The notes below the pieces were generated by a model, which was not told the DNA's origin, did not search any database, and was given only the letters and a program-made list of their open reading frames with translations. Position numbers and translations under genes: made by a program. Below are positions 1 to 11,500 of a DNA stretch of 64,000 bases, in pieces. Numbering within the stretch: the first letter of the stretch is position 1; each line of letters starts with the position of its first letter. The stretch is from the NCBI GenBank assembly GCA_031761405.1, contig JASEVX010000007.1:27182859-27246858 (forward strand), in the 5' to 3' direction. Source of the stretch: Serripes groenlandicus. Lineage: Eukaryota > Mollusca > Bivalvia > Cardiida > Cardiidae.

Positions 1-1107
1 TTCAATTGCGAGTATTTTGAACTGAATGACTTTAAGAGAGTAATTATCGTGGACGGATACGTTGACGTCAACTTCAAAATGTGTCGGGTCGGTAATTGTT
101 AAGTGACGTTACCGTAGCTACGATTACTCTATATGCACGTAACTATTGATTACGTGATTTTGTGATCACATTGGAATTGAATCAAACAATATTTATAAAA
201 GGTTCCAGCAACATATCTGCCATAATATAGAAATAAGAGCCTTTTTCCGCTTACTATTTGAACACCAGGTTAAACCCTTTGTATACTAAAAATGTGCATC
301 GGAATAGTTAAGGAGTAGTAAAGTGAAACATTTGGGGCTACGATTTTTACCAGATGCAACGTGTATATCTCTTCTTAATAGTGAAGTATCTGGGGGAGGA
401 GACTGTGTGTATACAGAGGCCCATCTGATTATTAAAGGTGGGCAGATGCAACAAGAGCCTTATGCATCTAACGCGGCCCGTATCCACAAGTTACCAGGTG
501 CAGAGAAGTCGACTTGACATTACCATTGTTACTATCTCTCTTAGAATACCAAACTCTGATTGACAGCGACGTGCAGTACATTCATCTGTAGATAATATAG
601 GTTTAATGTCTAAAACATATCTGGCGTAAATGAAATTAATTAAGCATTCGAAGAACCGGCAGCTGAATTGTCGATTTGTTTCTTGCTTTCTTTTGTTTGT
701 GTATCAAGGGAACTTAACGCTGTTTGAAACAGTACGTCATTTATATCACGTCGACAGTACATTTATCAACTTGACTATGAGTGACAAACATGTGACAGGC
801 ACTCAATTAGGACTATCCGAGTAGGGATCGAAGGTGAATTCATAAAGCGTTACTTTTTTCAAATTTATTGCTACGTTATAACAAACTTATACTGAATGTG
901 TAAATTTCAAAACTACCTCCCTGTCTGTACGAGTACTTGTGGGGTGCGGTGTTCTCCTAAAGCCCACAGACTACCCTTATTAATACACTTAGATAAATAG
1001 GTTTTTTTTTATTATTTATAACGGGTATCTCATTTGCATATTAATGTTATTCATTCCGTAAAAGGGAAGTTATTACGGAATGAATTGCATACTTGTGGGT
1101 TGCACCC
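1..1107. other. Unassigned sequence left of the gap
   Basis: I recognise no gene, repeat end or RNA here. Two short open frames (323-517 and 630-824) have no domain, no splice context and no similarity I can name. The stretch ends at a run of Ns. Confidence 0.5.
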
Positions 1108-1307
1108 NNNNNNNNNNNNNNNNNNNNNNNNNNNNNNNNNNNNNNNNNNNNNNNNNNNNNNNNNNNNNNNNNNNNNNNNNNNNNNNNNNNNNNNNNNNNN
1201 NNNNNNNNNNNNNNNNNNNNNNNNNNNNNNNNNNNNNNNNNNNNNNNNNNNNNNNNNNNNNNNNNNNNNNNNNNNNNNNNNNNNNNNNNNNNNNNNNNNN
1301 NNNNNNN
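1108..1307. other. Assembly gap (200 N)
   Basis: Exactly 200 undetermined bases, typical of an arbitrary scaffold gap. It abuts a 42-bp tandem array on its right, so the true gap is probably more of the same array and its real length is unknown. Confidence 0.98.
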
Positions 1308-1727
1308 GAGGTAGAGCGTCTGTCTCGGGTCCGGGAGTTGAGTGGTGTAGAGGTAGAGCGTCTGCCTCGGGTCCGGGAGTTGAGTGGTGTAGAGGTAGAG
1401 CGTCTGGCTCGGGTCCGGGAGTTGAGTGGTGTAGAGGTAGAGCGTCTGGCTCGGGTCCGGGAGTTGAGTGGTGTAGAGGTAGAGCGTCTGCCTCGGATCC
1501 GGGAGTTGAGTGGTGTAGAGGTAGAGCGTCTGCCTCGGGTCCGGGAGTTGAGTGGTGTAGAGGTAGAGCGTCTGGCTCGGGTCCGGGAGTTGAATGGTGT
1601 AGAGGTAGAGCGTCTGTCTCGGGTCCGGGAGTTGAGTGGTGTAGAGGTAGAGCGTCTGGCTCGGGTCCGGGAGTTCAGTGGTGTAGAGGTAGAGCGTCTG
1701 GCTCGGGTCCGGGAGTTCAGTGGTGTA
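1308..1727 (+). repeat. 42-bp tandem array, ten full units
   Basis: Ten head-to-tail units of 42 bp, each starting GAGGTAGAGCGTCTG and ending GAGTTGAGTGGTGTA, differ at only a few positions (CTGTCTC, CTGCCTC or CTGGCTC). An eleventh partial unit runs directly into a tRNA-derived SINE. The unit contains the polymerase III A-box-like part of that SINE (TGGTGTAGAGGTAG), so the array arose by internal amplification of the SINE head. It is open in several frames only because 42 is divisible by 3; I do not regard it as coding. The left end is cut by the gap. Confidence 0.93.
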
Positions 1728-1950
1728 GAGGTAGAGCGTCTGGCTCGGGTCCGGGAGGTCGCGAGTTAGATCCCGGCCGGGTCATACCAAATTCTCTATA
1801 ATGATAGTAATGACTACCCCCTTTAGCGCACAAGGTTGCGGGGATTGGCTGGTGCCAGGATAAAAGGACGAGTAGAACGGGTAACTTACCCAGAAAACAC
1901 AATGACTGAAAATGTGTTGAAAGATGCGTAAAACAGATCGAATAATCAAT
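1728..1950 (+). mobile_element. tRNA-derived SINE
   Basis: The head has an A-box-like TGGTGTAGAGGTAG and a B-box-like GGTCGCGAGTTAGATCCC, followed by GGCCGGGTCATACC and a body ending in an AATCAATCAATC-type tail. This fits a tRNA-headed SINE. The 42-bp array to its left is made from its own 5' segment. Confidence 0.75.
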
Positions 1951-1956
1951 CAATCA

Positions 1957-2240
1957 TATGTATCAGAGTCAGCATAAGCCATCAACTCCAGAACACCATG
2001 TCCATACCTCTCTGTCAGGATACTTAATCTACGATCAATAGTCTGCTACCGCTTTGCACGTGAACGAGTTGTTTCCACCGACAGCTCGCTATATTATTTA
2101 ATGTCTTTGAACATCTGGATGGCTGTTAATAAGTTCGATTGGGAGTGCTGTGCCAGCCTCCGACGTTGTTCGTAGTACGTGGTCTATGTGTGCCAAAGTG
2201 GTCTCACATTGGTCTTTCGCCCTCTACCCATTGTTTAAAA
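1957..2240 (-). pseudogene. MULE transposase fragment, antisense
   Basis: The reverse complement closely matches the C-terminal transposase part of the Mutator-like element at 28856-31063 (around 30440-30740), including the region of the TTN..EGWH motif, but with small deletions. It is therefore a degraded second copy of the same family in the opposite orientation. A terminal segment of the same family, also antisense, lies at 4269-4339, so the two may be remnants of one element. Confidence 0.85.
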
Positions 2241-4268
2241 TATGTTATTCTGAATGTTGAATTCTTTATTTAAATACATTTAAATTCTGTCTATCCTTAA
2301 AATCAAATAAATTGATTATTATCTTTATTTCCTCCATATTTGAAGATTTCACAAACAATACAAACAGATCACAAATTAACTATTACAAAAACAAGCAACT
2401 ACAAAGAAAAGTAAAAAAGAAAATGAGAGATTGAGAAAATGAGAAAAAAATGCATAATTATATTTTATATATACAAGTCAATTGCCAGAAAAAGATACAG
2501 GCAATCATAAGTTAATATCATAATACAGATGAGTAACATTTGTGTGTATCCGATTATTTCTTGACAGAAATAACTGAACATTTCTATTTCATTTTGATGG
2601 ATAGTATGCCGGGATAACTTATCAATAATGCAAACATGCCCTACACTTACCATGCTTCCAACCGTATTCAAGCATACAATATAAACAAGAGAAAGTTGAT
2701 GCAAGGCATCAATGTCGCCGGAAAAGACTGCATTGATTTATTTTTTAACACACATGTATTCTTGACTTTCATTAGTCTAAGCATACACATAATGTTTTCA
2801 TAAGGACTAATTCCAGGATTTTTGAAATTTCACATAGATCTACACATTTCAGTATTTCTTTTGGTCAGGATTTTGGATATTTTGTATTTGTCAATAAAAC
2901 CACAACACATACATTTTGGGATTTAAATCTACATGCAATAAAAAGCTAATAACGGTTAAATTGCCGAAGACATGAACTTCCTCCTTTGTAATAATAATTA
3001 TAATAAATATTTCACATATGTTAAAATTTATCCTCATATATTTAAAAAGTAGACCACACTTGAAACAACAACATATCAGCTAAATTGTTTATCTAAATCG
3101 TTGATGCATACAATATATGTTTGGCTCAAGAGAAATGCCAGTTGCGAGTCCCATTACTATTTAATAGGTGGCAAGTATGAAATTAATTGGGTGCGAAAGA
3201 GCAGATTTTCTTTATTTCTAAATCTATTGTTTATCAGAGTTTATTCTTCTCTTAATTTGTTTCAAGCCAAATAAACATTTAATATCACATATATTTAATC
3301 ATTTAAGTGTGTAATATTAGCTATCTATCTGTAATAAGGTGTTTGAGCATTCTTTCGAAATGTTGACCCTCGTATCAAGATCGAGTCGTACTGTCAGACA
3401 TCGAAGAAAGTGAATAAAAAATTAGGCAAAGCTTTAGTGCATGTTTTATTCCACTGTATTCGAGAGAGAAAAAAGCATTTCCACATTATCTTTCTTTCTC
3501 CTACATTCGACCCATGCACTCTTTTCGTGACGTTTAAGAAATCAATTTGTCGTGCGACATTTTTTGTCTGCATAAACAAGTCATTTTTCTAAGTTTACAT
3601 TTTAATTCCGGTTTACTTCGCTTTTACGTTTTGGCAATATGAAACTAGGTCACGAACTGAGGAAAAGGCGTTTCGACGTTCACGACCGATAAACAGGCTT
3701 ATATTTGAGACATATTTTCACAAAATATTTCTTGTTTTTGTTTCTTTTACCAGTTTATGTTGATACTTATCTATTAAAAGGAGAATTCGACGTGATTTTC
3801 ATTTAAATAGTCTGCTGCAAGCAGGTGCGCGTATGTAAACAAATTAGACTGTGCGATGTAAAGGTTTGTAGTTATCGCCTTTTGATTACATAGTTTATGA
3901 AAATAAAGTATATCAGTCTAGCTAATAGGGACTGTTTAGTCTTCGTAAATAAAACACAAAAACGGAAATGCCAGTCAAAATAAAGAAACTTCACATACTT
4001 AAAACATTGGAATATTTATTTCATTTTAGATGTGTCATAACTTAGTGTTTTTAAACAAACGCAATTGTAATATGTTCAAGACATTTTTAAAAAAAAATCT
4101 AATAATAACCCCCCGCCCTCCCATGTCATTTCCGAAAACCTATTAAAAATATAAGTCGCGGGCTTCTGCCCGGCGACTAATGAGCTGAGCAGAATAAATG
4201 CGCCCGATGAATCCAACTCCAGGAACTCAAGGACATATACGTATATACGGTAGATATATGTCGTCCCA
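2241..4268. other. AT-rich stretch, nothing recognised
   Basis: Low-complexity AT-rich DNA with no domain-bearing open frame, tandem repeat or transposon end that I can see. It may be the decayed interior of an antisense MULE plus later insertions, but I cannot show that. Confidence 0.5.
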
Positions 4269-4339
4269 GGTATCCCCTAATCCCTGATTAGTGATAGGTG
4301 TTCGTTAATCTGTACGAGTCGACGTATCGGGAACACACC
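4269..4339 (-). mobile_element. MULE terminal segment (solo end)
   Basis: The reverse complement starts GGTGTGTTCCCG, continues with CGTCGACTCGT and ends near CAGGGATTAGGGGATACC. This matches the first ~75 bp of the full MULE at 28856. It marks the 5' end of an antisense copy; the opposite terminus was not found. Confidence 0.8.
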
Positions 4340-4350
4340 GAATAACTGAC

Positions 4351-4580
4351 TTAACCCTTTCCGTCATACGGCAATTCTGCAGCAGACGACTTTGAACGTA
4401 TTTTGTCAAAAAACAGAAAATCTCCTTAATTGAATGGATAACCTATGACAAAAAGTGGAAAACATTGTGGCAAAAGGAGAAATTGCACGTTTTGTGCAAT
4501 TTCTTCTTTTGTCACTATGTTTTCAAAAAGCCGTCTGCTGCAGAGGCGTCAGAAAGCGTCTATATGAGGGAAAGGGTTAA
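4351..4580 (+). mobile_element. TTAA-flanked palindromic MITE (piggyBac-like), full copy
   Basis: Bounded by TTAA on both sides with terminal inverted repeats (TTAACCCTTTCC / GGAAAGGGTTAA). It has inner inverted boxes TGCAGCAGACG / GTCTGCTGCAG and a central palindrome GAAATTGCAC...GTGCAATTTC. The TTAA target and CCCTTT terminus fit piggyBac-type non-autonomous elements. This is the commonest repeat of the window. Confidence 0.88.
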
Positions 4581-4939
4581 AGCAGGAGTTGGTAAGTTAA
4601 CCCGTGATAACCCGAGCGCCTTTGTTACTTTTTCAACACCCCTCCTAGGTTATATATATAAAAAAAAAAATATGCGTGATTTGATTTACGTATGACATTC
4701 GCACAACCTAATTAGAACACTAGCCGTCCGTATAAAAGAAAACCCGTGTTTTGAATTATTACCTAGATGTATAGTTGAATTTTTAAAATGAACTTGTCCA
4801 CGGTTGAATTATGGAAGAGTTTATAGTCAAGTCCATGAATATCAAGATAAAAACTGCTTGAATTGAGCAGTTAACGATACAGAGTATGGTTAGACGGCGT
4901 GTAAGATCTGGCTGGCCCGGTTTTTATACGGTTGAATGT

Positions 4940-5130
4940 GACATGCGTCATTCGTGATTCAACAATGGGCTGTTAAACAGTCGATGTGGAAAAGCAGCCA
5001 GTTGCTTGGAAAGTATGTTGTGTGGTGTACTGGTGTTGAAAAAAAAACAAGGAAACGCATGAGTAGATGAACTGGTCGCCGTGATATGACTGAACAATTG
5101 TTGAAAACGGCGTTAAACCCTTATCAATGA
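4940..5130 (+). mobile_element. SINE tail, 5'-truncated
   Basis: It shares the body and tail of the SINE at 37455-37745: an AATGGGCTGTT-type block, GTGGAAAAGCAGCCAGTTGC, TGGTCGCCGTGATATGAC, then GTTGAAAACGGCGTTAAACC and an ATCAATGAAC tail. No tRNA-like head is present. Confidence 0.8.
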
Positions 5131-5172
5131 ACAATAAACTGTTCAGAAACTCGGTTCAAACAGTCATAGGTC

Positions 5173-5327
5173 TTAACCCTTTCCCACATAACAACAGATC
5201 TGCAGCAGACGAATTTGAAAACATCCAGGCAAAAACATTTTGAGCTATTTCTCCTTTTGTTACAATGTTTTCAAAAGTCGACAGCTGCAGAGGTGTCAGA
5301 AAGCGCCTATATGTGGGAAAGGGTTAA
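5173..5327 (+). mobile_element. TTAA MITE, internally deleted
   Basis: TTAACCCTTTCCCACATA at the left and GTGGGAAAGGGTTAA at the right, with the two CTGCAGCAGACG / AGCTGCAGAGGTGTCAG boxes, but much of the interior is missing. Confidence 0.85.
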
Positions 5328-5391
5328 AGAAAGGGAATTTTCACAAGTCCCTCGTGCGAACAATGTATTGACATTATGGGTGCAAATGTGG

Positions 5392-5480
5392 ACCTTCTTG
5401 AAAACATTGTGGCAAAATGAGAAATAGCTCGTTTTGAGCAATTTCTCATTTTGTCAAAATGTTTCAAAAGTCGTCGAAAG
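5392..5480 (+). mobile_element. TTAA MITE core fragment
   Basis: Only the central palindrome (GAAATAGCTCGTTTTGAGCA, then ATTTCTCATTTTGTC) and the flanking GAAAACATTGTGGC / AAAAGTCGTC boxes are recognisable; termini are absent. Confidence 0.65.
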
Positions 5481-5886
5481 GATGAAACAAAAACCAAATA
5501 ACGGAACTTTCATAAGTTCCTCGTGCGAACAATGTATGGACATAATTGAGTGTAAATGTTGACCTTTTTGTATGACGAGACAGTGTTACATTTATAACCC
5601 AGGTAAATCATCTATTCGTATTACTCTGGTTTAACCTGTTTTCCAGACATTGAAACAAAAAGCTTTGGATAAAAAAAATTACGATTGTTTTTATCGGAAC
5701 ACTCATTGGGCCTTTTTCCGCAGTAATGCTAGTAAATGTGTGTTGATTTGGAAAGACCCGAATCACTATTTTATAACGGAGAATGCTTCTACTACTAGTC
5801 CACATTAACTCGACCTGTGTATCTTGGCACAAAAGTCAGGATCAGGTCACAACAGTCAGATTATATGAAAATAAAAGAAACAGTTG

Positions 5887-6116
5887 TTAACCCTTTCCCT
5901 CATATAGACGCTTTCTGACGCCACTGCAGCAGACGACTTTTTGAAAACATAGTAACAAAAGAAGAAATTGCACAGAACGTGCAATTTCTCCTTTTGTCAC
6001 AATGTTTTCCACTTTTAGTCATAGGCTATCCATTCAATTATAGAGATTTTCCATTATTTGACAAAATATGTTCAAAGTCGTCTGCTGCAGAATTGTCGTA
6101 TGAGGAGAAGGGTTAA
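5887..6116 (-). mobile_element. TTAA MITE, full copy
   Basis: TTAA ends and inverted termini; the asymmetric arm (ATAGACGCTTTCTGACGCC) lies at the left, so this copy is in the opposite orientation to that at 4351. The central GAAATTGCAC palindrome is intact. Confidence 0.88.
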
Positions 6117-6239
6117 CAGTGACATATTACCTGATATATTCGGTTTTTTTTCTACTTTGTGCATCTGCGGATAAAATCTATTTTCGGGTTCCCTTATACT
6201 CCCTAATTTCCTCAGATCTAGCTTTCTTCATAGTGACAT

Positions 6240-6300
6240 GGTCGAGTGTTTGCTAACGGGTCAAGGAGTCCAGAGTTCGATACCCTGGTAAGGTGGAGCT
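6240..6300 (+). other. Weak tRNA-like (SINE head?) fragment
   Basis: Contains a B-box-like CCAGAGTTCGATACCCTGG preceded by a loosely A-box-like segment. Probably a relic SINE head; not enough structure for a tRNA gene. Confidence 0.35.
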
Positions 6301-6562
6301 CTTTTTCAGATGAATAGTTGAACTGGTCTTGAATTGTTTGTTATGTTAAGTAAAAACGCAATCACCATTTTCGAGATAAAATGCTGTTCAAAATATGGTT
6401 TTTGCTAAGCAGAGGTGCCATTTTGAGACCGTGGTATAACTAAAATACAAAACATGTCGTTCTCTCAACCAATATGTATAAACAACGAGTAAGTTTACAA
6501 CGTACAGTGCCCACTCTGGGGCGTCGTCGTATAAGGGTGTAACGAGGCGCGAAAAGTCCAGA

Positions 6563-6783
6563 TTGAACCCTCTTCCATATACAACAAACCTGCAGCAGAC
6601 GATTTTGAAAACATACTGGCAATTTTGGAAACTCCCTTTAAATGAAAGTACAATAATTGAAAAGAGTTGAAAACATGGTGACAAAAGGAGAATTTGCTTA
6701 GTTAATTCTTTTGTCGCCATGTTTTAAAAAAATCCGTCTGCTACAGAGGCGTCAGAAAGTGTCTATATGAAGGTAAAGATTAA
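6563..6783 (+). mobile_element. TTAA MITE, diverged copy
   Basis: Left end TTGAACCCTCTTCC is degenerate; the CTGCAGCAGACG box, central AATTTGCTTAGTTAATTC and right arm GAGGCGTCAGAAAGTGTC with GGTAAAGATTAA remain. Confidence 0.75.
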
Positions 6784-7540
6784 AAGTATGTGCACAGGGT
6801 ATAGTTTATATCAGATACTACACCTCCCCGGATTTGAAAAGCTTCCAAGGAGATGGCCTTTGCGAGATGTTCTGGTAGCTGGTTCCATATATGTATGGAG
6901 GAAGACGAGAAGATAGTATGTTCGGCAGAAAGGGACAATGTAGCGGATGGCTGGGCATCTGGTTGCTTCTTTAGTTGTATGCAGGTATGTAGCCCAATGA
7001 ATGTATGCGTGCCATCCCACGAGAAAACCAAAATTGTGGACTCTGCGTAATGCAGTCCGCGGTGGCTAATCTATGCCGATACATAGAAGAGGTATATAGT
7101 AATGATTCACGAAACAGACAATCCACAGGAGGCGAAAAGTGAATGTCTGGGTTAGCCTGCGCGGCATGCTTAGGCTGATCCGGGTCGATACTTTACGCAG
7201 AGTCCACAATGTTGGTTTTTCTCGCGGAACGGCTCATATGATGTTTTAGACGATGCGGTACATCAATGTCAACTTCGCTTGGCTGGGTCTCTCCTGTAGG
7301 ATCTGTCAGTCAAGGCAGGCGATCATATTAGATGGTTCGGTTGTCAAGGCGTACCAATAAAGCTGCTCTCCTTTGCACGTCGTCGACTTGCTGGACAGAC
7401 ATGGGTATATTGCTGTGGATCCCATAGGGCGGTTGCATACTCAAGTATTGGTCGCGTAAGGCTCTTGTATGCCATGTCCTTTAACTCGGATGAGAAGCTT
7501 TATAAATTACGCCTGATGAATGCCAAGCTGTTGTTTGTCA
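6784..7540 (-). pseudogene. LINE reverse-transcriptase C-terminal fragment, antisense
   Basis: On the minus strand two coding stretches can be read. From about 7535 to 7380 there is LAFIRRNL, a frame change, then LKDMAYKSLTRPILEYATAL followed by WDPQ. This is the thumb region seen in jockey/CR1-type non-LTR reverse transcriptases. From about 6940 to 6840 there is SIHIWNQLPEHLAKAISLEA followed by FQ, the usual C-terminal WN.LPE motif. Stops and frameshifts make it a dead copy. A TIR MITE (7008-7235) is inserted between the two halves. It is not part of either host gene. Confidence 0.78.
7008..7235. mobile_element. TIR MITE of the CGAGAAAACCAAC family, inside the LINE
   Basis: Left end CCACGAGAAAACCAA and right end TTGGTTTTTCTCGCGGAACG are inverted repeats, with subterminal TGGACTCTGCGTAA / TTACGCAGAGTCCA. 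It splits the antisense LINE fragment, so it is younger than the LINE copy. Confidence 0.8.
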
Positions 7541-7592
7541 TTTTTGCTGGGCAATAAAGCTCTTTTTGATCGGTCTTTCTTTCTTGTAATAA

Positions 7593-7853
7593 GAGCCGTC
7601 CCGCGAGAAAACCAACGTTATAGCCTCTGCGAAATATATCGACCCAGATCAGCCTGCGCAGTCCGCGCAGGCTGATCCGGACCGACACATTCTTTCTCAG
7701 GGGGATAGAGGTATAGAGTAATGATTCCTGAAACAGAAAATCCACAGGAGGCAAAAAGTGTCTATCCGGGTAAGCCTGCGTGTCATGCTTAGGCTGGTCC
7801 CGGTCGATACTTTACGCAGAATCCACAATGTTGGTTTTCTCGCGGGACGGCTC
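7593..7853. mobile_element. TIR MITE of the CGAGAAAACCAAC family
   Basis: Perfect terminal inverted repeats GAGCCGTCCCGCGAGAAAAC / GTTTTCTCGCGGGACGGCTC enclose a GATCAGCCTGCGC / GCGCAGGCTGATC palindrome. No open frame; non-autonomous DNA element. The superfamily is uncertain because the target duplication is unclear. Confidence 0.85.
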
Positions 7854-7900
7854 AATTATTATGAAGGACTTCGCACTTGAATTGATTGAATCTCACGAAC

Positions 7901-8054
<154 letters not shown>

Positions 8055-8432
8055 TATTGTCGACGTTATGAGGACGGACATGTTGACACACACCAACGTT
8101 ACGAGGACTGTTTGCATTGAGGACTTACACGCGAGTCCTCATAAAGTTTTTTCCCTCAATACAATCTAAATGAGGAATACGTTTGGTATTTGAAAAATTA
8201 CGTTAGTCCTTAAAAGGTCGTCATTTTCTGAATGTGTGCATGACTCTATACACATTTTACTAAGCCCTATATAATAAGTGTATAAGCGAACCAATCGTAT
8301 TGAGGGAAGTCGGTCAGTTATCTCCCTTAGCTAATCGACCGCTCGCTAGGTGGCGCTACGGTCAAATAGATTGTTTTCATTTCCACTGACAAGCAGCGAT
8401 ATCAACATTTTAATCAGCGAATTTTGTGCATA

Positions 8433-8527
8433 ATGGATTCTAAATCCAGTAGTTTGTCGTTAGCCCAGACAGAGCTTAGGAAACGAAATGCGAAGCTGGC
8501 AGGACGAAAGAAAGAGCTGATTGAAGG
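8433..8527 (+). CDS. Exon 1 of the cassette gene, SAP-like
   Basis: ATG at 8433 opens about 32 codons with the LRKRNAKLAGRKKELIE pattern typical of SAP motifs (leucine, basic run, GRK, ELIE). The donor is ambiguous: GTATTG at 8528 or GTTATG at 8533. The upstream 140 bp contain a CCAAT box (near 8290) but no clear TATA box. Confidence 0.6.
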
Positions 8528-11500
8528 GTATTGTTATGTATTGTGTTGTTTGCAAAAATAGCCGTACTCCGTAGGCTTGACATTTTTTTATTTGAATGAT
8601 GTCTGGTTTATAGGCGTTAAAATGTTGGGTACTTATAGATTTTCTATTAAAACTTAAAGTATCCTATTGAATAAATGATTATTTAGCTACGCACAGCACA
8701 CTTTGTTGATATTATTTTCCAATTCGGCGACTGACTGTTAAAATGGTGGGTGGGGAATGTCAATATTTTTTTCAATCATGGACGATGTATTATCGTCCTA
8801 GAATAATACACAATGACAATGTTTTCTATTTTACCGAGGACATTATTGGTGTCGCACAGGAGTAAATGACGTCAGTTGCATGGTACGTTTTTGTATATGA
8901 TTTTGGTCATTTCATGTGAGATACTATTGAGTGCAAGTCCTCAATATGTCAAGTCCTCACTAGGATGATTTGTTGTTAAGAGTGTGCATTGTTAAAAGAT
9001 ATTTTTTCATAACTTCAGTCCGAATATTTTATAATGACATTTCTTGACATCTGTGAACCCTCTTTACTAGTAATGTTAAACGCTTTATTCAGATGCCTGC
9101 CAGACTGTCCGGCTTGATTCTGCAGCCAGCGTCAAAGCCTGTGGCCAGCTGGATTCTTCAGCCAGTGTCCAAGCCTGTTGCCAGCTCGATTCTCCGTCCA
9201 GTGTCCAAGCCTGTGGCCAGCTTGATCCTACGGCGAGTGTCCAAGCTGAGAAGACACTGTCAGGTATGTCCTTAGTGTAGTTGCCATCATTTCTCTCTGT
9301 TGAACACTTGATTGGAATATTTATCAACTGCAATTCATTTTTTGTGAGATGAACTTGTGTGCAAGTCCTCAAAATGTCAAGTCCTCACTATGATGATTTG
9401 TTTAATTTTCAGAGAGTGTGCATTCGTAAAAGTTACTTATTTCATAACTATTGCTCTATATATTTTTAATGACATTACTTGACATCTGTGCACCCTCCTT
9501 ACTAGTAATTTGAAACAACTAATTGCAGATGCCTGCCAGACCGGCCAGCTCGATTCTCCGGCCAGCGTCAAAGCCTGTGGCCAGCTGGATTCTCCAGCCA
9601 GTGTCCAAGCCTGTAGCCAGCTCGATTCTCCGTCCAGTGTCCAAGCCTGTGGCCAGCTTGATCCTACGGCCAGTGTCCAAGCTGAGAAGACACTGTCAGG
9701 TATGTACTTAGTGTAGTTGCCATCATTTCTCTCTGTTGAACACTTGATTGGAATATTTATCAACTGCAATTCATTTTTTGTGAGATGAACTTGTGTGCAA
9801 GTCCTCAAAGTGTCAAGTCCTCACTATGATGATTTGTTTAATTTTCAGAGAGTGTGCATTCGTAAAAGTTACTTATTTCATAACTATTGCTCTATATATT
9901 TTTAATGACATTACTTGACATCTGTGCACCCTCCTTGCTAGTAATTTGAAACACCTAATTGCAGATGCCTGCCAGACCGGCCAGCTCGATTCTCCGGCCA
10001 GTGTCCAAGCCTGTGGCCAGCTTGATTCTCCGGCCAGTGTCGAAGCTGAGAAGACACAGTCAGGTATGTCCTTAGTGTAGTTGCCATCATTTCTCTCTGT
10101 TGAACACTTGATTGGAATATTTATCAACTGCTGTTCATTTCATAGGAGATATAATTGTGCGTAAGTCCTCACTATGATAATTTTTCTTGAGAGTGTGCAT
10201 TCTTCAAAGTTATTTATTTAATAACTTCAGTCCGAATATTTTTAGCTCACCAGAGCACTTTGTGCTCAGGTGAGTTATAGTGATCCTATTTTGTCCGGCG
10301 GCCGTCGTCCGTCGTGCGTCAACTTTTTCTCCTCAGTAACCAGTGGGTCAATTGGAATGAAACTTCATAGGAAGCATCCTCTCAATGACCTCACCAGAAT
10401 TCCTTAACATTTTTGGGATCCATGGCAACAAAATGAAAAAAACTTCAAAATTCTTCTTCTGCCAAACTGGTTGGCAGATTTCCAAATTTTATTGTAGAAA
10501 TGTTTCTTAAATGACTCTCTTTCAGATTCCTGGAAGCCATGTTGATTGGTCGAAAAGCATGGCCGCCAGGGGGCGGGGCTATTTTGCCTTATATGACTAC
10601 ATTGTATAGTGAAAACTTAAAAATATCTTCTTCTCCAAAAGTATCTGGCTGATTTTCAAATAATTTTGTAGAAATGTTACTTTGGTGACCCTCTATCAGA
10701 TTCCTTCAAGCCATGTTGATTGGTCAAAAAACATGGCCACCAGGGGGTGGGGCTATTTTGCCTTATATAACTATAGTGAAAACTTAAAAAATCTTCTCCT
10801 CAAAAAGTGTTTGGCTGATTTTCAAATTATTTTGTAGAAATGTTCCTTGGGTGACCCTCTATCAGATTCCTTCAAGCCATGTTGATTGGTCAAAAAACAT
10901 GGGCGCCAGGGGGCGGGGCTATTTTGCCTTATATGACTATAGTGAAAACTTAAAAAATCTTCTTCTCCAAAAGTATCTGGCCGATTTTGAACTAATTTTG
11001 TAGAAATATTCCTTGGGTGACCCGCAATCAGATTCCTTCAAGCCATGTTGATTGATCAAAAAACATGGTCACCAGGGGGCGGGGCTATTTTGCCTTATAT
11101 GACTATAGTGAAAACTTAAAAAATCTTCTTCTCCAAAAGTGTCTGGCCGATTTTGAAATAATTTTGTAGAAATGTTCCTTGAGTGACCCTCTATTAGATT
11201 CCTTCAAGCCATGTTGATTGGTTGAAAAACATGGCTGTCAGGGGGCGGGGTTATTTTGCCTTATATGGCTATAGTGAAAACTTAAAAAATCTTCTCCACC
11301 AAAAGTGTCTGGCTGATTTTTAGCTCAGGTGAGTTATTGTGATCGCCTGATGTCCGGCGTCCGTTGTGCGTCGTGCGTCGGCCGTCAACTTCTTCTCCTC
11401 AGTAACCAGACAGTCAATTGGGATGAAACTTCACAGGAAGCATCCTCTCAATGACCTCACCAGAATTCCTTCAAATTTTTGGGATCCATGCAGAATTCTG

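Noticed and set aside
323..824. Two short open frames near the left edge
   Set aside because: No recognisable domain, repeat or splice support.
1034..1801. Open frames through the gap and the 42-bp array
   Set aside because: Ns are translated as X, and the array stays open because 42 is divisible by 3; its sequence is SINE-derived.
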